Assembly (NCBI RefSeq): GCF_027579695.1
Contig: NC_083570.1
Span: 5,611,001 to 5,675,000 of the forward strand
Source of the DNA: Neoarius graeffei
Taxonomy: Eukaryota; Chordata; Actinopteri; Siluriformes; Ariidae
Length of the DNA stretch: 64,000 nucleotides
Direction: 5' to 3'
Below are positions 23,616 to 35,476 of the stretch, in pieces. The stretch's first letter is position 1; the number at the start of each line of letters is the position of its first letter. A program made the translations under genes and the position numbers. Below the pieces are notes generated by a model. It did no database searches and was not told where the DNA came from. It saw nothing but the letters and a program-made list of their open reading frames with translations.

Positions 23616-24587
23616 AACAACAACCAATCAGAATTCAGATACATTCTGTTGCCAAGTAAAATTGTAACCTGTCAAAGTTCTCGAGCCCTCGTGCTGTTTT
23701 ACCGTTAGATCAATCACATATCAGCTTAAACTAGCATTCTAAAACTAGTTAAAGATCCCACAGAAGAGAGCGACTCCCCCTGCCAGCCTCATGGAACACA
23801 GTGTTTAAGGCTCCGGATGGGTTTTACTTCCATTTATGAGGGAAAGGAACATACACCCTCCCGACAGTCAGTGCGCTATTCGCTTGGAAAACACATTTGC
23901 AAACTGGTAGAATGAGTTCATCATCACATGCAAGATTTGCAGTTAATCAAATGGATTTCATATTATTATTATTCATGAATTACTACAGTTCTGAACTTCA
24001 AATGTTAAAAGTCTGGCCTTTGGAGAGATGATGGAGACTCTTTTGGTTGAAGACAATGGAGCAAAATATTGTGACCCTCTAATGTTGACCTGAAGTTGGC
24101 ACCACTGGGGGTTGGCATTGGGTTTTTGTCTCCACCAATGTTAATACCAAACCTACGCCCTTGCCTACATGTTCTCTCGTTCTAATTGTTGTGACTTTTA
24201 TCCAAATGACAGCTGGCAATACGTTGTTACTTTGCACTTTTTGTTGATCTGGGTACTAATCTTTGAGAAACTGGATTGGCAGAATGTTGCCTGTGAAGAA
24301 AAGAATGTCTTTTTATTACCCTGTGCCAAGTTAATATTCACTTCAGTGCAATTTTTAAGAGCCATAAATTGTATTTTATTTATTGTTTTTGTTGTGAGTG
24401 GTTTTGTTTGATTGTTGTTTCATTTCTTTAACTTATTTATTTATATTTATTTTTTATGTTCCACTGTTGAATTGAATAAGTTGACTTAATTAAAAAGTTT
24501 ACTGTTCTCTGAAAGGGTGTATTTGCATGATCATTATTATTTTACTAGTGGCATAAAATTGTCTTGAAAAAACATTAACAATAATAT
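23616..24587. mobile_element. About 970-bp insertion in intron 5 of finTRIM B, absent from C
   Basis: The direct repeat CAATAATAT lies at 23607-23615 and 24579-24587. Copy C has a single CAATAATAT at 56201-56209 with the same outer flanks. Either a mobile element inserted in B or C lost the segment between the repeats. No transposase is readable. The right flank (24588-24652), shared with C, reads like the terminal part of a hAT element (GACAGGCCTAG end). Confidence 0.6.
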
Positions 24588-24656
24588 CATTTATCGCAAT
24601 AATTTCTGAGACAATATATCGTCCAACAAAATTTGTGATCATGACAGGCCTAGACG

Positions 24657-24687
<31 letters not shown>

Positions 24688-25500
24688 TTAGATGTACATT
24701 TCAGAAACTCTTCTCTGCTCTGTGGTTCTGGTGCTGAAATGATCTGAACTGCTGCAGCTGTGGAGAGAAAAAATAGAAACATGAGTTTGTGTAAAAGATG
24801 GAAAGAGTTTAAAGTGATCCAGTCAGTTTATTCATTTTAAATCAGTGTTTTAGTTCAAAGTGTCGGGTGAATAAAGTGTCTGCAGAAAAGAAAGCAGGAG
24901 CATCGCTAAGAAATAACACATCACTGTGTTTCTCCAGCAGGAACAGCTCCTCTTACCATGTGGAGGGATTTTGTTGAATTCCTCCTCACAGAATTCCTCG
25001 AGTCTCTTTTTCAGATCTGAGAGAGAATTCCTCACTCCATCAAATGAGAGATGTTGATGGACAGTGACGCTGGATGTGTGAAATGATGGTCTGGGTAATT
25101 GAGGAGAGCGACGTCCAGAAGCTAAAACCTACAGAAAGCAAATGAAATGTCAAACCCACTTGTGATGTCAGACAGGGACATTTATTGTTCCCTTAATGAG
25201 AGGTGTTTTAGAGAGTGTGTGAGGAACAGCTGGCTCTGTAGATCAGACAGTGAGTGTTACCTGGAGGAAATGGATGTGATCGTGTGTGTGTGAAAGCTGC
25301 TCCAGCTCAGTGACTCTCCTCTGAAGATCAGCAATCTCCTGCTCCAGTTGCTCCAGGAGTCGTTCAGCTCGACTCAGTTCAGCCTTCTCCTGATCTCTGA
25401 TCAGCTCAGTCACCTCCCAGCGCTTTTTCTCCATGGAGCTGATCAGCTCAGTAAAGATCCTCTCACTGTCCTCCACTGCTGTCTGTGCACTGAGCTGTTA

Positions 25501-25544
<44 letters not shown>

Positions 25545-25846
25545 GATTTAAAGCTCATCTATCATTCCCTCTCTTACTGGGACTGTAAATGACTCGTTGT
25601 CCATGTTGTGTGTGTTTCTAGGAGCAGCTCTGTCTCTGCTCACTGCTCACCTTTATAGTGTTCACAGCCTGTTTCAGCTCCTGCACCTTCTTCTGCTTCT
25701 CCTGGATTCTCTGCTGGGATTTCATCTGCTCCTCCTTTAACTCACTCTGAGGACAAATAAAATACATTCAGCTTTTTATACAGTACGAGCGAACTGGTTC
25801 CATATTAATGTCAGTTCAAAGTACATTCATGTTTCGCTCTGAAGGT

Positions 25847-25856
<10 letters not shown>

Positions 25857-25911
<55 letters not shown>
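25857..25911. repeat. (GT)n(GA)n compound microsatellite in intron 1 of finTRIM B
   Basis: GT run followed directly by a GA run. In copy C the same compound repeat is split by a 0.9-kb insertion (57542-58458). Confidence 0.9.
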
Positions 25912-25915
<4 letters not shown>

Positions 25916-25931
25916 GGTCACTAACTGATCT

Positions 25932-27160
25932 GGGCTGGGTTTCCCGAAAGCCTCTTAAGGCCAAGAGAGTTTTAAATGACCTCTTAAGATCCATCATCAA
26001 GCTAACGTGGTTTTCCCGAACAACATCGTAGCACAAGTCGTCCTTTAGTTTGCTCGGAATTTACGAGAGACCCGGAGCACTCGTTCAAAACAAAGAGCGA
26101 CTCGCTCGCTGCCGAATCCACAGAATGCGCATGCGGCTCTGAGGGACTCTCACAGTCAGCGGGGGAAACTGGGGTTGAATCTGCTGGTGGTGTTCAATTA
26201 GTTTTCTTCTACATTGCAAATACATCGAGTTAATTATCAGAGGTGGACAGTAACGAAGTACATTTACTTGAGTTCTGTACTGAAGTACACTTTTTGAGTA
26301 TCTGTACTTTACTTGAGTATTTTTTGTGGAAACTTATGACTTTAACTTCACTCCATTTGAAAGACAAATATCGTACTTTTTACTCCACTACATTTCTATC
26401 AAGGTCCTCGTTACTCGTTACTATGAAGCAGCTTTGAAAGTGGATGTTTTTTTCTTTTCTAAAACGTGATTGGTTTTTCCGCAGGTGACACTGAGACAGT
26501 CTATCAGTAATCACTAGGGTCACGTCACGTCCATAGACTGGATAAAATCAAGATCAATGATTTCTCCGCAGCATTATTTAACACGATCAGTTGATGGCAG
26601 AATGGAAGGAGGCGGTTCTTCTGGGGAATGCACACACCCACGGTTCTATAGCTAGAACCCATGGTTCAGTTTTCTGAAAGGAATAAAGAGTCGTTTCATT
26701 TTAAATGTTTGCTTTGTTTGCCTAAAACGGAGCACATCACAGCCTATAAAAACTCCCCATCCGACCTGCGGAAGCATATTGAGGGATATAAACGTTTTAT
26801 TCCAAGAGAAAGCTTGCAGTGAAGTTGTCTGTGCTTTAGAGCTCGCGATAACGTTGCAATCGCTACACAGTCTGATTAGTCAAATGACTTTCTGTGGATT
26901 TGCCCGCCAAGTTGCCATAGTCTTGTCCACGGCTAATGTTTACACATAGCTAGTTAACTTGGACACTGTTAGTTATGTCCAATATGATTGCCTTCAGGGA
27001 CGCAAACTACAAAGACGTTCTTCCTCCTGTTGCTCTTTAGACTCCTTCTTACGAGCGAGTTTGGGAAAAACACGTACAGAGACAACATTCATTCCTTAAG
27101 AGAGTCTCTCAACTCTCTGTTTTGGTCTGAAGGGCAACGTTATCAGGAAACCCACCCCGA
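25932..27160. mobile_element. Inverted-repeat DNA element in intron 1 of finTRIM B, with nested Tol2-like hAT end
   Basis: The ends are GGGCTGGGTTTCCCGA at the left and the reverse complement of GGGTGGGTTTCCTGA at the right. Copy A has a short uninterrupted intron at this place (5310-5335, reverse orientation), which defines the insertion. Within it, from 26238, lies CAGAGGTGGACAGTAACG followed by repeated TACTTGAGTA motifs, closely like the end of Tol2-family hAT elements. A BED finger relic follows at about 26690-26800 (FKCLLCLPKTEHITAYK then SDLRKHIEGYK). No right hAT end is seen, so the inner element is truncated. Confidence 0.65.
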
Positions 27161-27261
27161 ACCAGATTACGACCATCACTGAAGATAAGTTTAACACTCT
27201 GTTCACCAGAACACAGACAATTTTAATCAGCTTTTACAGAATCCTTCTGATTGATACACAC

Positions 27262-29683
27262 CAGGGCTTTACATTAGCACCCACCCACCCGCCAAATGCG
27301 GGTAAAATTGGGCTTTGGCGGGTAATAACTTTCATCTAGCCACTTTGGCGGGTGGTTTATTCTGTGGTATGACAATATATTTTAATTGTAGTTTTCTCTG
27401 AAGGCATCTGATATAATAAACGCATTGCAATGTAATATTACGCGCCTACAACTCCCATGAGCACCTGCATAAACATTCTGACACAACATGTTAGAATTGT
27501 TTAGAACGTCTCAGATAAAATCAATGATACGGTAACCTGCGGTTAATGAATGAAGCAACAAAGTTGCTGACGACTGAGAAGCGCACTATGTGGCGGCATA
27601 TAGCTGGAGTTTCAAACCCTGCTGCTCAGGGAAAAGGGGCAGAGATGCGCAGGGCCGGAGCAGCTTTTTAAAATCACCGAGGTCCGTGACGCGCAAAGCG
27701 CACCCCGAAAAATGTTCACCATATTTAAATGAGAGGGGTGAATTACATGGCACACAAGAGATCTATTCCTGAAATTACTCTTTATAGTGTTTGAACTGAA
27801 TATCATCAGTTTTGAAAAAAAAAAATCATGTATGTGGCAAGAGTAAGAATCATTTAAGCTTGTTTAATGGTTTGATCTGGCCCAAGCAATGAGGACAAAA
27901 GATACCCTAACCATGTAGCCTATGGAACTAAGATACATTAACAATCTGGCATCCGTTACACCAACACACACACACAAAAAAAAAATCTGGGGAAAAAAAA
28001 ATCAGTATACACCACCATGTTTTAGGCAAAGTTACCCAAGGCAAACATAAGTTGAAACTTTCCACTCTATTGCTTTGGCTTATCGAATGATTTATTTTTA
28101 AAATCACAAACAAGGCAGGCTACAACCAGAGGCGATTCTAGAGTCTGTTGTGGCTCCAAGCAAAAATTTCCAGGGGGCCCTTCTGACCAGTGTTCATCAC
28201 CAATATGTTATAAATAATCTGACGCCAACGAAAAATGTATGAAACCAAATATTTTTAAATTCCAAATGTGAAAATACAATGGTAAAGAACAATAAAAAAC
28301 AAAATAACTAAGCCCTCTGGCCCCGACTCTCGGGGGGCCCCTGGGCCAGGGGGCCCCAAACAGTTGCCTGCCTTGCCTGTTCACAAGCTGTGCGTCTGGC
28401 TACAACTGCGCTGCTTCGAAAATGTAAATTGAACAGCCTGATGAAAGTGCGCTGATGGTTCCCATGAAAACCCTGTCTCCTGCACTGCGTTCCTCCGCCG
28501 AGTCGCGCGCTCATTTGCATTTATGTTCATGGTCTCAGAGCCGCGCACACCAAACAAACACAAAATACAAAATCAACGTTTAACATAATTATCAATGCAC
28601 TTTTAACGATGTTTTAATGTTATTCTTTATTTTTTATCCAGTTGAATATTTAGCGTACAAATGTATTTTCAGCTCTTAAAAATGACCGAGGTCCAGACGG
28701 CGGGGGCCTCATAGCTGGCTCCGGCCATGGAGATGAACAAGACGCTAATAGGAAGATAAGACAGTTCAATGACAAATGGAAGTTTGGGTGAGATTGGCTA
28801 GTTCATAGCAAAACCGAAAATACCCTGTACTGCAAAGACTGTAGAAAGTCTGGCAAAGACAGGCACCAGTAATTTTAAACTCAAAACTATAAAGGACCAC
28901 GAAAAGTCAAAAGCACACATCGGTACTATAACATCAAAACAGGCGAAGACGGCTGGTTCACTACAGGACAGCATTGCTTTCAGTCCCTGGCTGTCATGAA
29001 GTCGGCTGAGCTGGAGAGGATGGAGCTGCTGTTTAAAAACGTTCACGCGATTGGAAAGAAGTTGATCTCGCCCCAGCTATCAACTTATGGCCTGCTGGAA
29101 GCCTCAGGTCACGAAGACCATTTTTCATGGACGATTCAGACTCATCTGATGATGAATGTAATGAGGACATTTAATGTCTCTCTCTACACATGTTCACACA
29201 CACACTAATAGATAATACATAATATACATAATAATATTTGATAATACACATAATACTTGCATATCAAAACATCAAATGTTTTTCACTGATAAATGTTTTG
29301 AATTGGACTTTTAATATTAGAATCAGTTCAGTTGTACTGAATGTTATTTTTCATATTATACGATATTTCATATTGTAAGGGGCCTGAATTTGAGTTCAAT
29401 AAACAGAATACTCTGTTTATATTTTTGTCTCAACTGGTTGCATGTTTTCATATAGGGAGCGACCTTAACAGCACTGAGTATTGAGTGCTACTGTAGAGAT
29501 ACATTATACGCTGCCATTCATAATTAAATCTAGATCTTCCGAACTTTAACGCATCATGGTGAAGAAAAAACTGCAATTTCCTGGCAACAAAATTGTGGCT
29601 AGTGAAAAGGCTGAATGGCTAGTGACTCGGGAAAACCACTAGCCACAGTGGCCGGTGAGCAAAAAAGTTAATGTAAAGCCCTG
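27262..29683 (+). mobile_element. hAT transposon in intron 1 of finTRIM B
   Basis: The terminal inverted repeats are CAGGGCTTTACATTA (27262) and its complement at 29669-29683. The imperfect 8-bp duplication is ATACACAC / AGACACAC. The interior has a worn TTF-type zinc finger transposase start at about 28735-29200 (RQFNDKWKFG, TLYCKDCRKSGKDR, KSAELERMELLF), with stops and frame changes. It is dead or non-autonomous. The same insertion sits in copy C at 59870-62306, so it predates the block duplication. Confidence 0.8.
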
Positions 29684-30385
29684 AGACACACATTGAAATT
29701 AAAGTTCAAATCATAGCACTGACTAAAGCACCTGTTTCTAGATGGGAAACTATAATTAAGATTATTTAATTCTGGAAAAATTTCTAGTTCTCACCTGTTT
29801 CTCAGCTCTTTCTGCTGCAACTGAAACAGCGTCATGGTTTTTATGTTTATCCAACATGCACAAAGAGCAAATACATATTTGATCAGTACGACAGTAGATC
29901 TCAATCAGCTTGTTATGTTCAGAGCAGATCTTCTCTTGGAGTTTTGCTGAGGCTTCAATTAATGTGTGTTTTTTCAAAACAGGAACTTCAAGATGAGGTT
30001 TCAGATGAGTTTCACAATAAGAAGCCAAACAAATCAGACAGGACTTGACGGCTTTGTGTTTTCTCCCGGTGCAGAAATCACACTCCACATCTCCAGGTCT
30101 AGCGTAACAGTGAGCAGGAGAAGCAGCTTGGACTTCAGTCTTCTTCAGTTTCTCCACCACTTCATCCAGCATGTTGTTTCTGCGAAGAACAGGCCTTGTC
30201 GTGAAAGTGTCTCTGCACTGAGGACAGCTGTAGACGCCCTTCTGATCCTCCTGATCCCAGCAGCCATTAATACACACCTTACAGAAACTGTGACCACAGA
30301 GGATAGTCACCGGATCCTTCAGGAGATCCAGACATACTGGACACATGAACTGGTCCTGAGCTACTGAAATACTGGCCTCGGCCAT

Positions 30386-31300
30386 TTTCCTGAAATCACA
30401 ACGAGAGAGAGAGAAAGAGATCAGTTTTTTTCTCTGAAATGACAAGTTACTTCCTGGTTCTCTGTGTGAAAGAGCAATAGAGGAAGAGGAGGAGCACAGA
30501 GAGATCATGAACACTCCTCTATTAACCATTTCATCTCCCTTCAGTGCAGAAATATAACCCATGTAGCTGCACTGATTAGAATTAATTTCATGAAATTCTC
30601 ACAGAATGGATCTTAATTTTCTGGACTTTTCCACCTACTGACACCTCAAGCACAACTTTCAGCCTTGTTGATAAATTACAACTGTTTCACTTGAGCAGCT
30701 TTTTCCTCGTGACATCTTTAAACTGATCTTCATCCCTCAAGAATGTTGGAGCCATTTTAAAAGTGAGGAGGACGCAGCTGTCAGGAAGGAAAACCATATT
30801 TTATTGATTTTGCATTGTTTATTGCGGATAGAAATCACAAAAGTGGATCTTTTTTTCTACATAATCTCCATTTCACTCAGTATGAGCGCTCCAGGCTTAA
30901 CAAGAGCCTGAACTCTTCATGACGTGCTGTTAATGGAAACTAATCCACTTTGTGTTGGGTCACATCCCACCACCTCATCGCAGATTAGTTTCCTGGAGCA
31001 GCATCCCTCATCCTGTTTTATTACTGACATCATGTTTTATCAAGAACATTATTCTGGGTCGATGAAGAATTGATTCTCATGAACAGGTTGTTGAGATGGA
31101 AATGAAGTTGGTAGGTGAATATGTTTGAGATCAGAGATCCTGAGTCGCCTCACTCAGTCATTAGATGTGTCTTTGAGAAGTAGGAGAACACTGGAGAACC
31201 AGGAGGAAACCCACACTGACACAGGTCATTTTAACATTGTTAACAGACTGAAATGAATCTCCTGAAAGGCACAAGGAAGAAATCTGCTTGTAGTGTTAAC
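30386..31300. repeat. 5' flank of finTRIM B and right part of the duplicated block
   Basis: Shared with 63009-63947. The match ends at about 31300 (AACACAAGAC is the last common run), which is the right boundary of the duplicated block. No open frame of note. The proximal 200 bp are also shared with copy A. Confidence 0.7.
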
Positions 31301-31411
31301 ACAAGACTTTATCTAATCCCAGTCAGTGCAGGGTTCAAACCCCATCCACCAGAAATATCATTAAAATCAAAGGGAAAGGCAGCGATGAGGTGAGATCATC
31401 AACAGGAGATC
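31301..31411. other. Short spacer
   Basis: Unique sequence between the block boundary and the 3' end of the next LINE. Nothing recognised. Confidence 0.5.
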
Positions 31412-34207
31412 TATAATAATATAATAATAATAATACATTTAATTTGTTTCACGGCGCCTTTCAAAGCACCCAAGGTCACCTTACAGATAAAAAGTCAACA
31501 TTAAAAAGAAAAAAAACCCAATGATAAAAACATCAAAATCATAACAGCAAGTGTGTGGCTTAGAGCCCATCTGCTATTTTAAAAAGGTGAGTTTTAAGTG
31601 CACTTTTGAATTGTGAAACAGAGTCCAGGGTACGGATATGTGAGGGAAAGGAATTCCATAGTTTCGGAGCAGCATATGAGAAAGCCCTTTCTCCCATTGT
31701 AGTGAGTCTGACGTTTGGTTCAGCCAATAATCCCATATTAGATGATCGTAGTGAACGAGAGGGTGTGTAGGTCTGTAGGAGTTCTTTAATATATGGCGGG
31801 GCAAGATTATGGAAGGCTTTGAAAGTGATTAGCAGGATTTTAAAGTCAATACGTTGGGATATTGGAAGCCAGTGTAGTTGAATCAGCCGGGGTGAAACAT
31901 GATGGAAGGACTTTGAACAGGTAATAATGCGTGCCGCAGAGTTTTGGATGAGCTGTAGACGATGGGCGAGTTTGTTTGGGATGCCTGTCAAAATTGCGTT
32001 GCAGTAGTCTATGCGGGATGTTACCAGGGTATTAACAAGCACTTCAGCAGAGTGCTGGGTAAGTACAAGACGCAGTCTGAAGATGTTCCTGAGATGGAAG
32101 AATGCAGTTCGACAGACATTATTGATGTGGTTGGAGAATGAGAGGATGCTGTCCAGGATAACTCCAAGGCTCTTTACCTGTTGAGAGACTGGTATAATGT
32201 TCTCACCTATAGAGAGTGATTTGATATTGCTTTTTTGAAGTGTTGTTGTGGTTCCAATGAGTAGAAGCTCAGTTTTACTACTATTGAGTTTTACATAATT
32301 TCTTGTCATCCATGTCTGTATGTCATGGAGACAGGCAGTGAGGGCACTGGGTGGGATGCTGGCAGTGGGCCTAGTGGACACATAAAGCTGGGTGTCATCA
32401 GCATATGAGTGAAACTGTATTCTATTGTGCCTGAAAATGTTACCAAGGGGAAGGAGGTAGACAATGAACAGGAGTGGCCCCAGTACTGATCCCTGTGGAA
32501 CTCCATGATGGAGGGTGGAGCTTTCAGTTCGCTGGTCCTGGATCTGGACAAAATAAGTTCTGTCAGATAAGTAGCTCTTAAACCACTTATAGGCAATGCC
32601 ACAGACTCCTATGCTCATTAGCCGCTCTAACAAAAGTTCATGGGATATTGTGTCGAAAGTGGCACTGAGGTCCAGAAGGATGAGGATGGACAACAGACCA
32701 GCATCAGCTGTATGAAGAAGATCATTTGTGATCTTAACAAGTGCTGTTTCAGTACTGTGTTGAGGGTGAAAACCAGATTGGAATTGCTCAAAAGAGTTAT
32801 GATATTGGAGGTATGTCAGAAGTTGAGATGCAACTGCTTTCTCAAGTATTTTGAAATGAATGGCAGATTAGATATAGGACGATAGTTGTTGAGGTCATTA
32901 CAGTCCAGATTTTTTCAGTGTTGGTCTGATTATGGCAACTTTTAGTGACGATGGGACTGTGCTGGTTGTCAGAGAGGATTTTATAATGGAGGTTATCAAG
33001 GTTATTAAACCTGGTAAGCATGCTTTAACTAGAGAGGTGGGGATGGGATCCAAAAGACAGGTTGAAGAGTTTGATTTAGTAATGAGCTCAGAGATGTAGT
33101 TCTCAGTTGGAAGACTGAAGTCACATAAGGCACTAGGTGAGGTTAGTTTTGTGGCACTTGCTGCCAGCAGTTCAGGCTGGATGACATTTGCAGTGGTGAG
33201 CTGTTCATGGATGTTGGTGATTTTAGAATCAAAGAATTTCAGAAAAGCAGAGCAGTGGTTATTAGGGAGGTTGTTGTTAAGGCTGGATACTGGTGGTTTC
33301 AGTAGATTTTTCACAGTGGAGAAAAGTTTCCTAGTATTCCCTTCACCAGAGCTGATGGCATTAGTAAGGTAGGAGTTTTTCGCTATTGATAGCCTATTTT
33401 TGTAGTGAAGTATATGATCAGAGTACATTTGTTTATGAATAGTAAGTCCAGTTTTTGCACTAAGCCTCTCCAGGCGACGTCCTGCTGCCTTGAGCTGCCG
33501 TAGCTCCGGTGTATACCAAGGGGCAGAGTGGGTAAAGGAAACAGCCCGAGTTTTAACAGGGGCGAGGGCATCAAGTGCAGAGGATAGGCAGCTGTTATAA
33601 TCGTCCACTAGGTTTGAAGGTAGAAAAGCAGAGACAGGGCTTGGGCTTGAGGCAATTAAATTAATAAAATCCTCCTTCTCTACATGTCTGATGTTGCGAA
33701 AAGACATGATGTGATTTTAACTTACTGAGCGGTAGGTTAGCATTGAATAAGACAGGCTTATTCAATGCTAACCTACATGTCTGATGTTGCGAAAAGACAT
33801 GATGTGATTTTAACTTACTGAGCGGTAGGTTAGCATTGAATAAGACAGGCTTATGGTCAGAGATGGGTAGGTCAGCTGAACTGATACTAAATGGGGCAAT
33901 GCCAGTACAACAGATTAAATCAAGAGTGTGGCCCTTTGAATACGTAGGAAAGTCAATATGGGCCATATCAAAACAATCTAACATTGCCTTAAAATCTTTA
34001 GTAAGCAAGTTATCTGAGTGGTCAAAGTGGATATTAAAATCCCCCAGTAAAATAATGTTTGGAGACATAGCACTGAAGGAAGTTAAAATAGTTGAGAGTT
34101 CATTAATAAAAGTATTTGATGGTTTGGGTGGTCTATACAGCGTAGCGATAATAATAGGTGTGTGTCCATGGAGTTTAACAGCCAACTTCTCAAATGAGGA
34201 TTGCTCA
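31412..34207 (-). mobile_element. L2-type LINE 'C', 5'-truncated
   Basis: The minus strand encodes the end of the endonuclease (YRPPKPSNTF, GDFNIHFDHSD, SDHKPVLFN; 34185-33860), the linker (33707-32898: APWYTPELRQLKAAGRRLE) and the reverse transcriptase (32693-31560: LDLSATFDTISHE, GVPQGSVLGPLLF, YADDTQLY near 32395, QNSAARIIT, LHWLPI). The 3' end is an ATT-rich tandem tail (31412-31440). Breaks: a frame change near 32890 and the local rearrangement at 33680-33854. The 5' end is cut at 34207, where an I-like LINE in the opposite direction begins. Confidence 0.85.
33680..33854. repeat. Direct duplication with embedded perfect hairpin (template-switch scar)
   Basis: The segment 33680-33761 is repeated at 33773-33854. 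The 12 bases between them complete a perfect inverted repeat: arms 33733-33751 and 33757-33775 (19 bp each) around the 5-base loop ACAGG. In the LINE reading frame this duplicates NKPVLFNANLPLSKLK through HQTCR. Confidence 0.95.
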
Positions 34208-34869
34208 GAAGGCGTATGACATGATGTGGTAGGAGGGCCTTTTGATTAAGTTAAATCATATGGGAGTCAAGGGAAGAGTTTTCACATGGGTTAAGGAATT
34301 CTTATCAGATAGAACAATAATGGTGAGGATTAATGGGGTGACAAGTGAGCGGTATCAGGTAGAAAATGGTATCCCACAAGGGAGCATTATCAGTCCTTTA
34401 TTGTTCTCCATTATGATAAATGACATTTTTAAGGAAGTGGAGAATTTTGTGGATGTAGCATTGTTTGCAGATGATGGTGCTTTATGGAAAAGAGGGAGAA
34501 ATGTTGAATATGTGGTGAGTAAGATACAGCAAGCAGTTGATGTAGTGGATAAATGGTCCATTAGATGGGGTTTTAGGATCTCTATTGACAAAACCAAAAT
34601 AATGTTTTTCTCAGGAAAGAAAATGGCTAAGGATATAAAAGTGAATCTCTCTGCTAATGAATTGGAAAGGGTTGACTCCTTTAAATATCTGGTTTGACCA
34701 AAGATTAACATGGGCAGTGCATATACAAAAAATGATTGATAAATGCAAGAAAGTAATAAATGTAATGAGATGTCTATGCGGAGTGGAGTGCGGAGCAAGC
34801 AGACACGCTCTAAGAACAATTTATACAGGTTTGATTAGGTCTGTGCTTGACTATGGAAGCATAATATAT
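34208..34869 (+). mobile_element. I/Nimb-like LINE fragment (RT domain)
   Basis: One frame reads AYDMMW, then LIKLNHMGVKGRVFTWVKEF, GIPQGSIISPLLFSIMIND, LFADDGALWKRG (catalytic FADD near 34468) and IDKTKIMFFSGKK. After a frame change near 34690 it continues RSVLDYGSIIYQ. It starts in RT motif A and is cut at the right by the hAT that begins at 34870. It has one internal stop (near 34227) and one frameshift. Confidence 0.7.
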
Positions 34870-35399
34870 CAGGGCTGCCAACTTTCCCAAAAATGTAGGA
34901 GTGAGATTTTTTTTTTTTTTTGCGGGGGTGCGCGGCACAGGCGCAAGAAGACACATATTTAAGTAAACGGTTCTTTATTTCACTAAAGTTTAGACTTTTA
35001 AACAAACATAAAACAAAATTATTTTGCATCATAATGTTGCCATGTTTACCACTATGTTTGAAGGTGACATGAAAAAAATAGAGAAAGCCACAAGGTGTGC
35101 AAGCATTATGTGAAATGCAGCATGTACACATCTGTCACATTCTCTTATTTTAACTTACAATGATTAACAATTTTCTTGGCGAAGGCAGCTTTATTTAGGG
35201 TTTTATTGTATGCTTTTCTTTGGAACAATATCAGTTTTCCCAAATGAGGTGGTAACAAAGACTTTTTTTTTGCAAATGTGGAGAATGCCAGTTGAGTCTG
35301 TCTCTTACAATAGTCCTTGCCCCAGCAATGCCTTTAGACAAACACTGTAAACCCCCTTTCAAGCCCATTAAGATTCAAGGCCTTCTTTGAAGTGCTCAA

Positions 35400-35476
35400 A
35401 AGATCAAAAATCTAATTGTGACATTCATATATTTGTTTTTTTTTGTTTGTTTTTTCTTTTTTTTTGGGGGGGGGGT
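35400..35476. repeat. T-rich and G-run homopolymer tract
   Basis: Runs of T interrupted by G, ending in ten G's, just downstream (minus strand) of the transposase stop. A polymerase-slippage site and a likely place for assembly error. Confidence 0.8.

Larger units (their letters stand above)
22909..30385 (-). pseudogene. finTRIM-type TRIM gene, copy B, with a nonsense codon in SPRY
   Basis: Minus strand. Exons in coding order: 30385-29795 (591 bp), 25746-25651 (96), 25494-25261 (234), 25128-24957 (172), 24757-24698 (60) and 23444-22909 (536). All splice sites are canonical and the phases agree. The RING, two B-boxes, coiled coil and PRY-SPRY are as in copy A, with B-box 2 differing (CSLCMLDKHKNHD). 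Oddity: at 23073-23071 the codon is TGA where A and C have GGA, inside [14 protein letters not shown]. The product would be 508 instead of 562 residues and lack the last quarter of B30.2. It could still make a truncated protein, so 'pseudogene' is a judgement. Intron 1 is 4.0 kb because of transposon insertions. AATAAA overlaps the stop codon. Confidence 0.75.

Noticed and set aside
27255-29691. A host zinc finger gene in finTRIM intron 1
   Set aside because: The frame is broken and is enclosed by hAT inverted repeats with an 8-bp duplication; it is a transposase relic.
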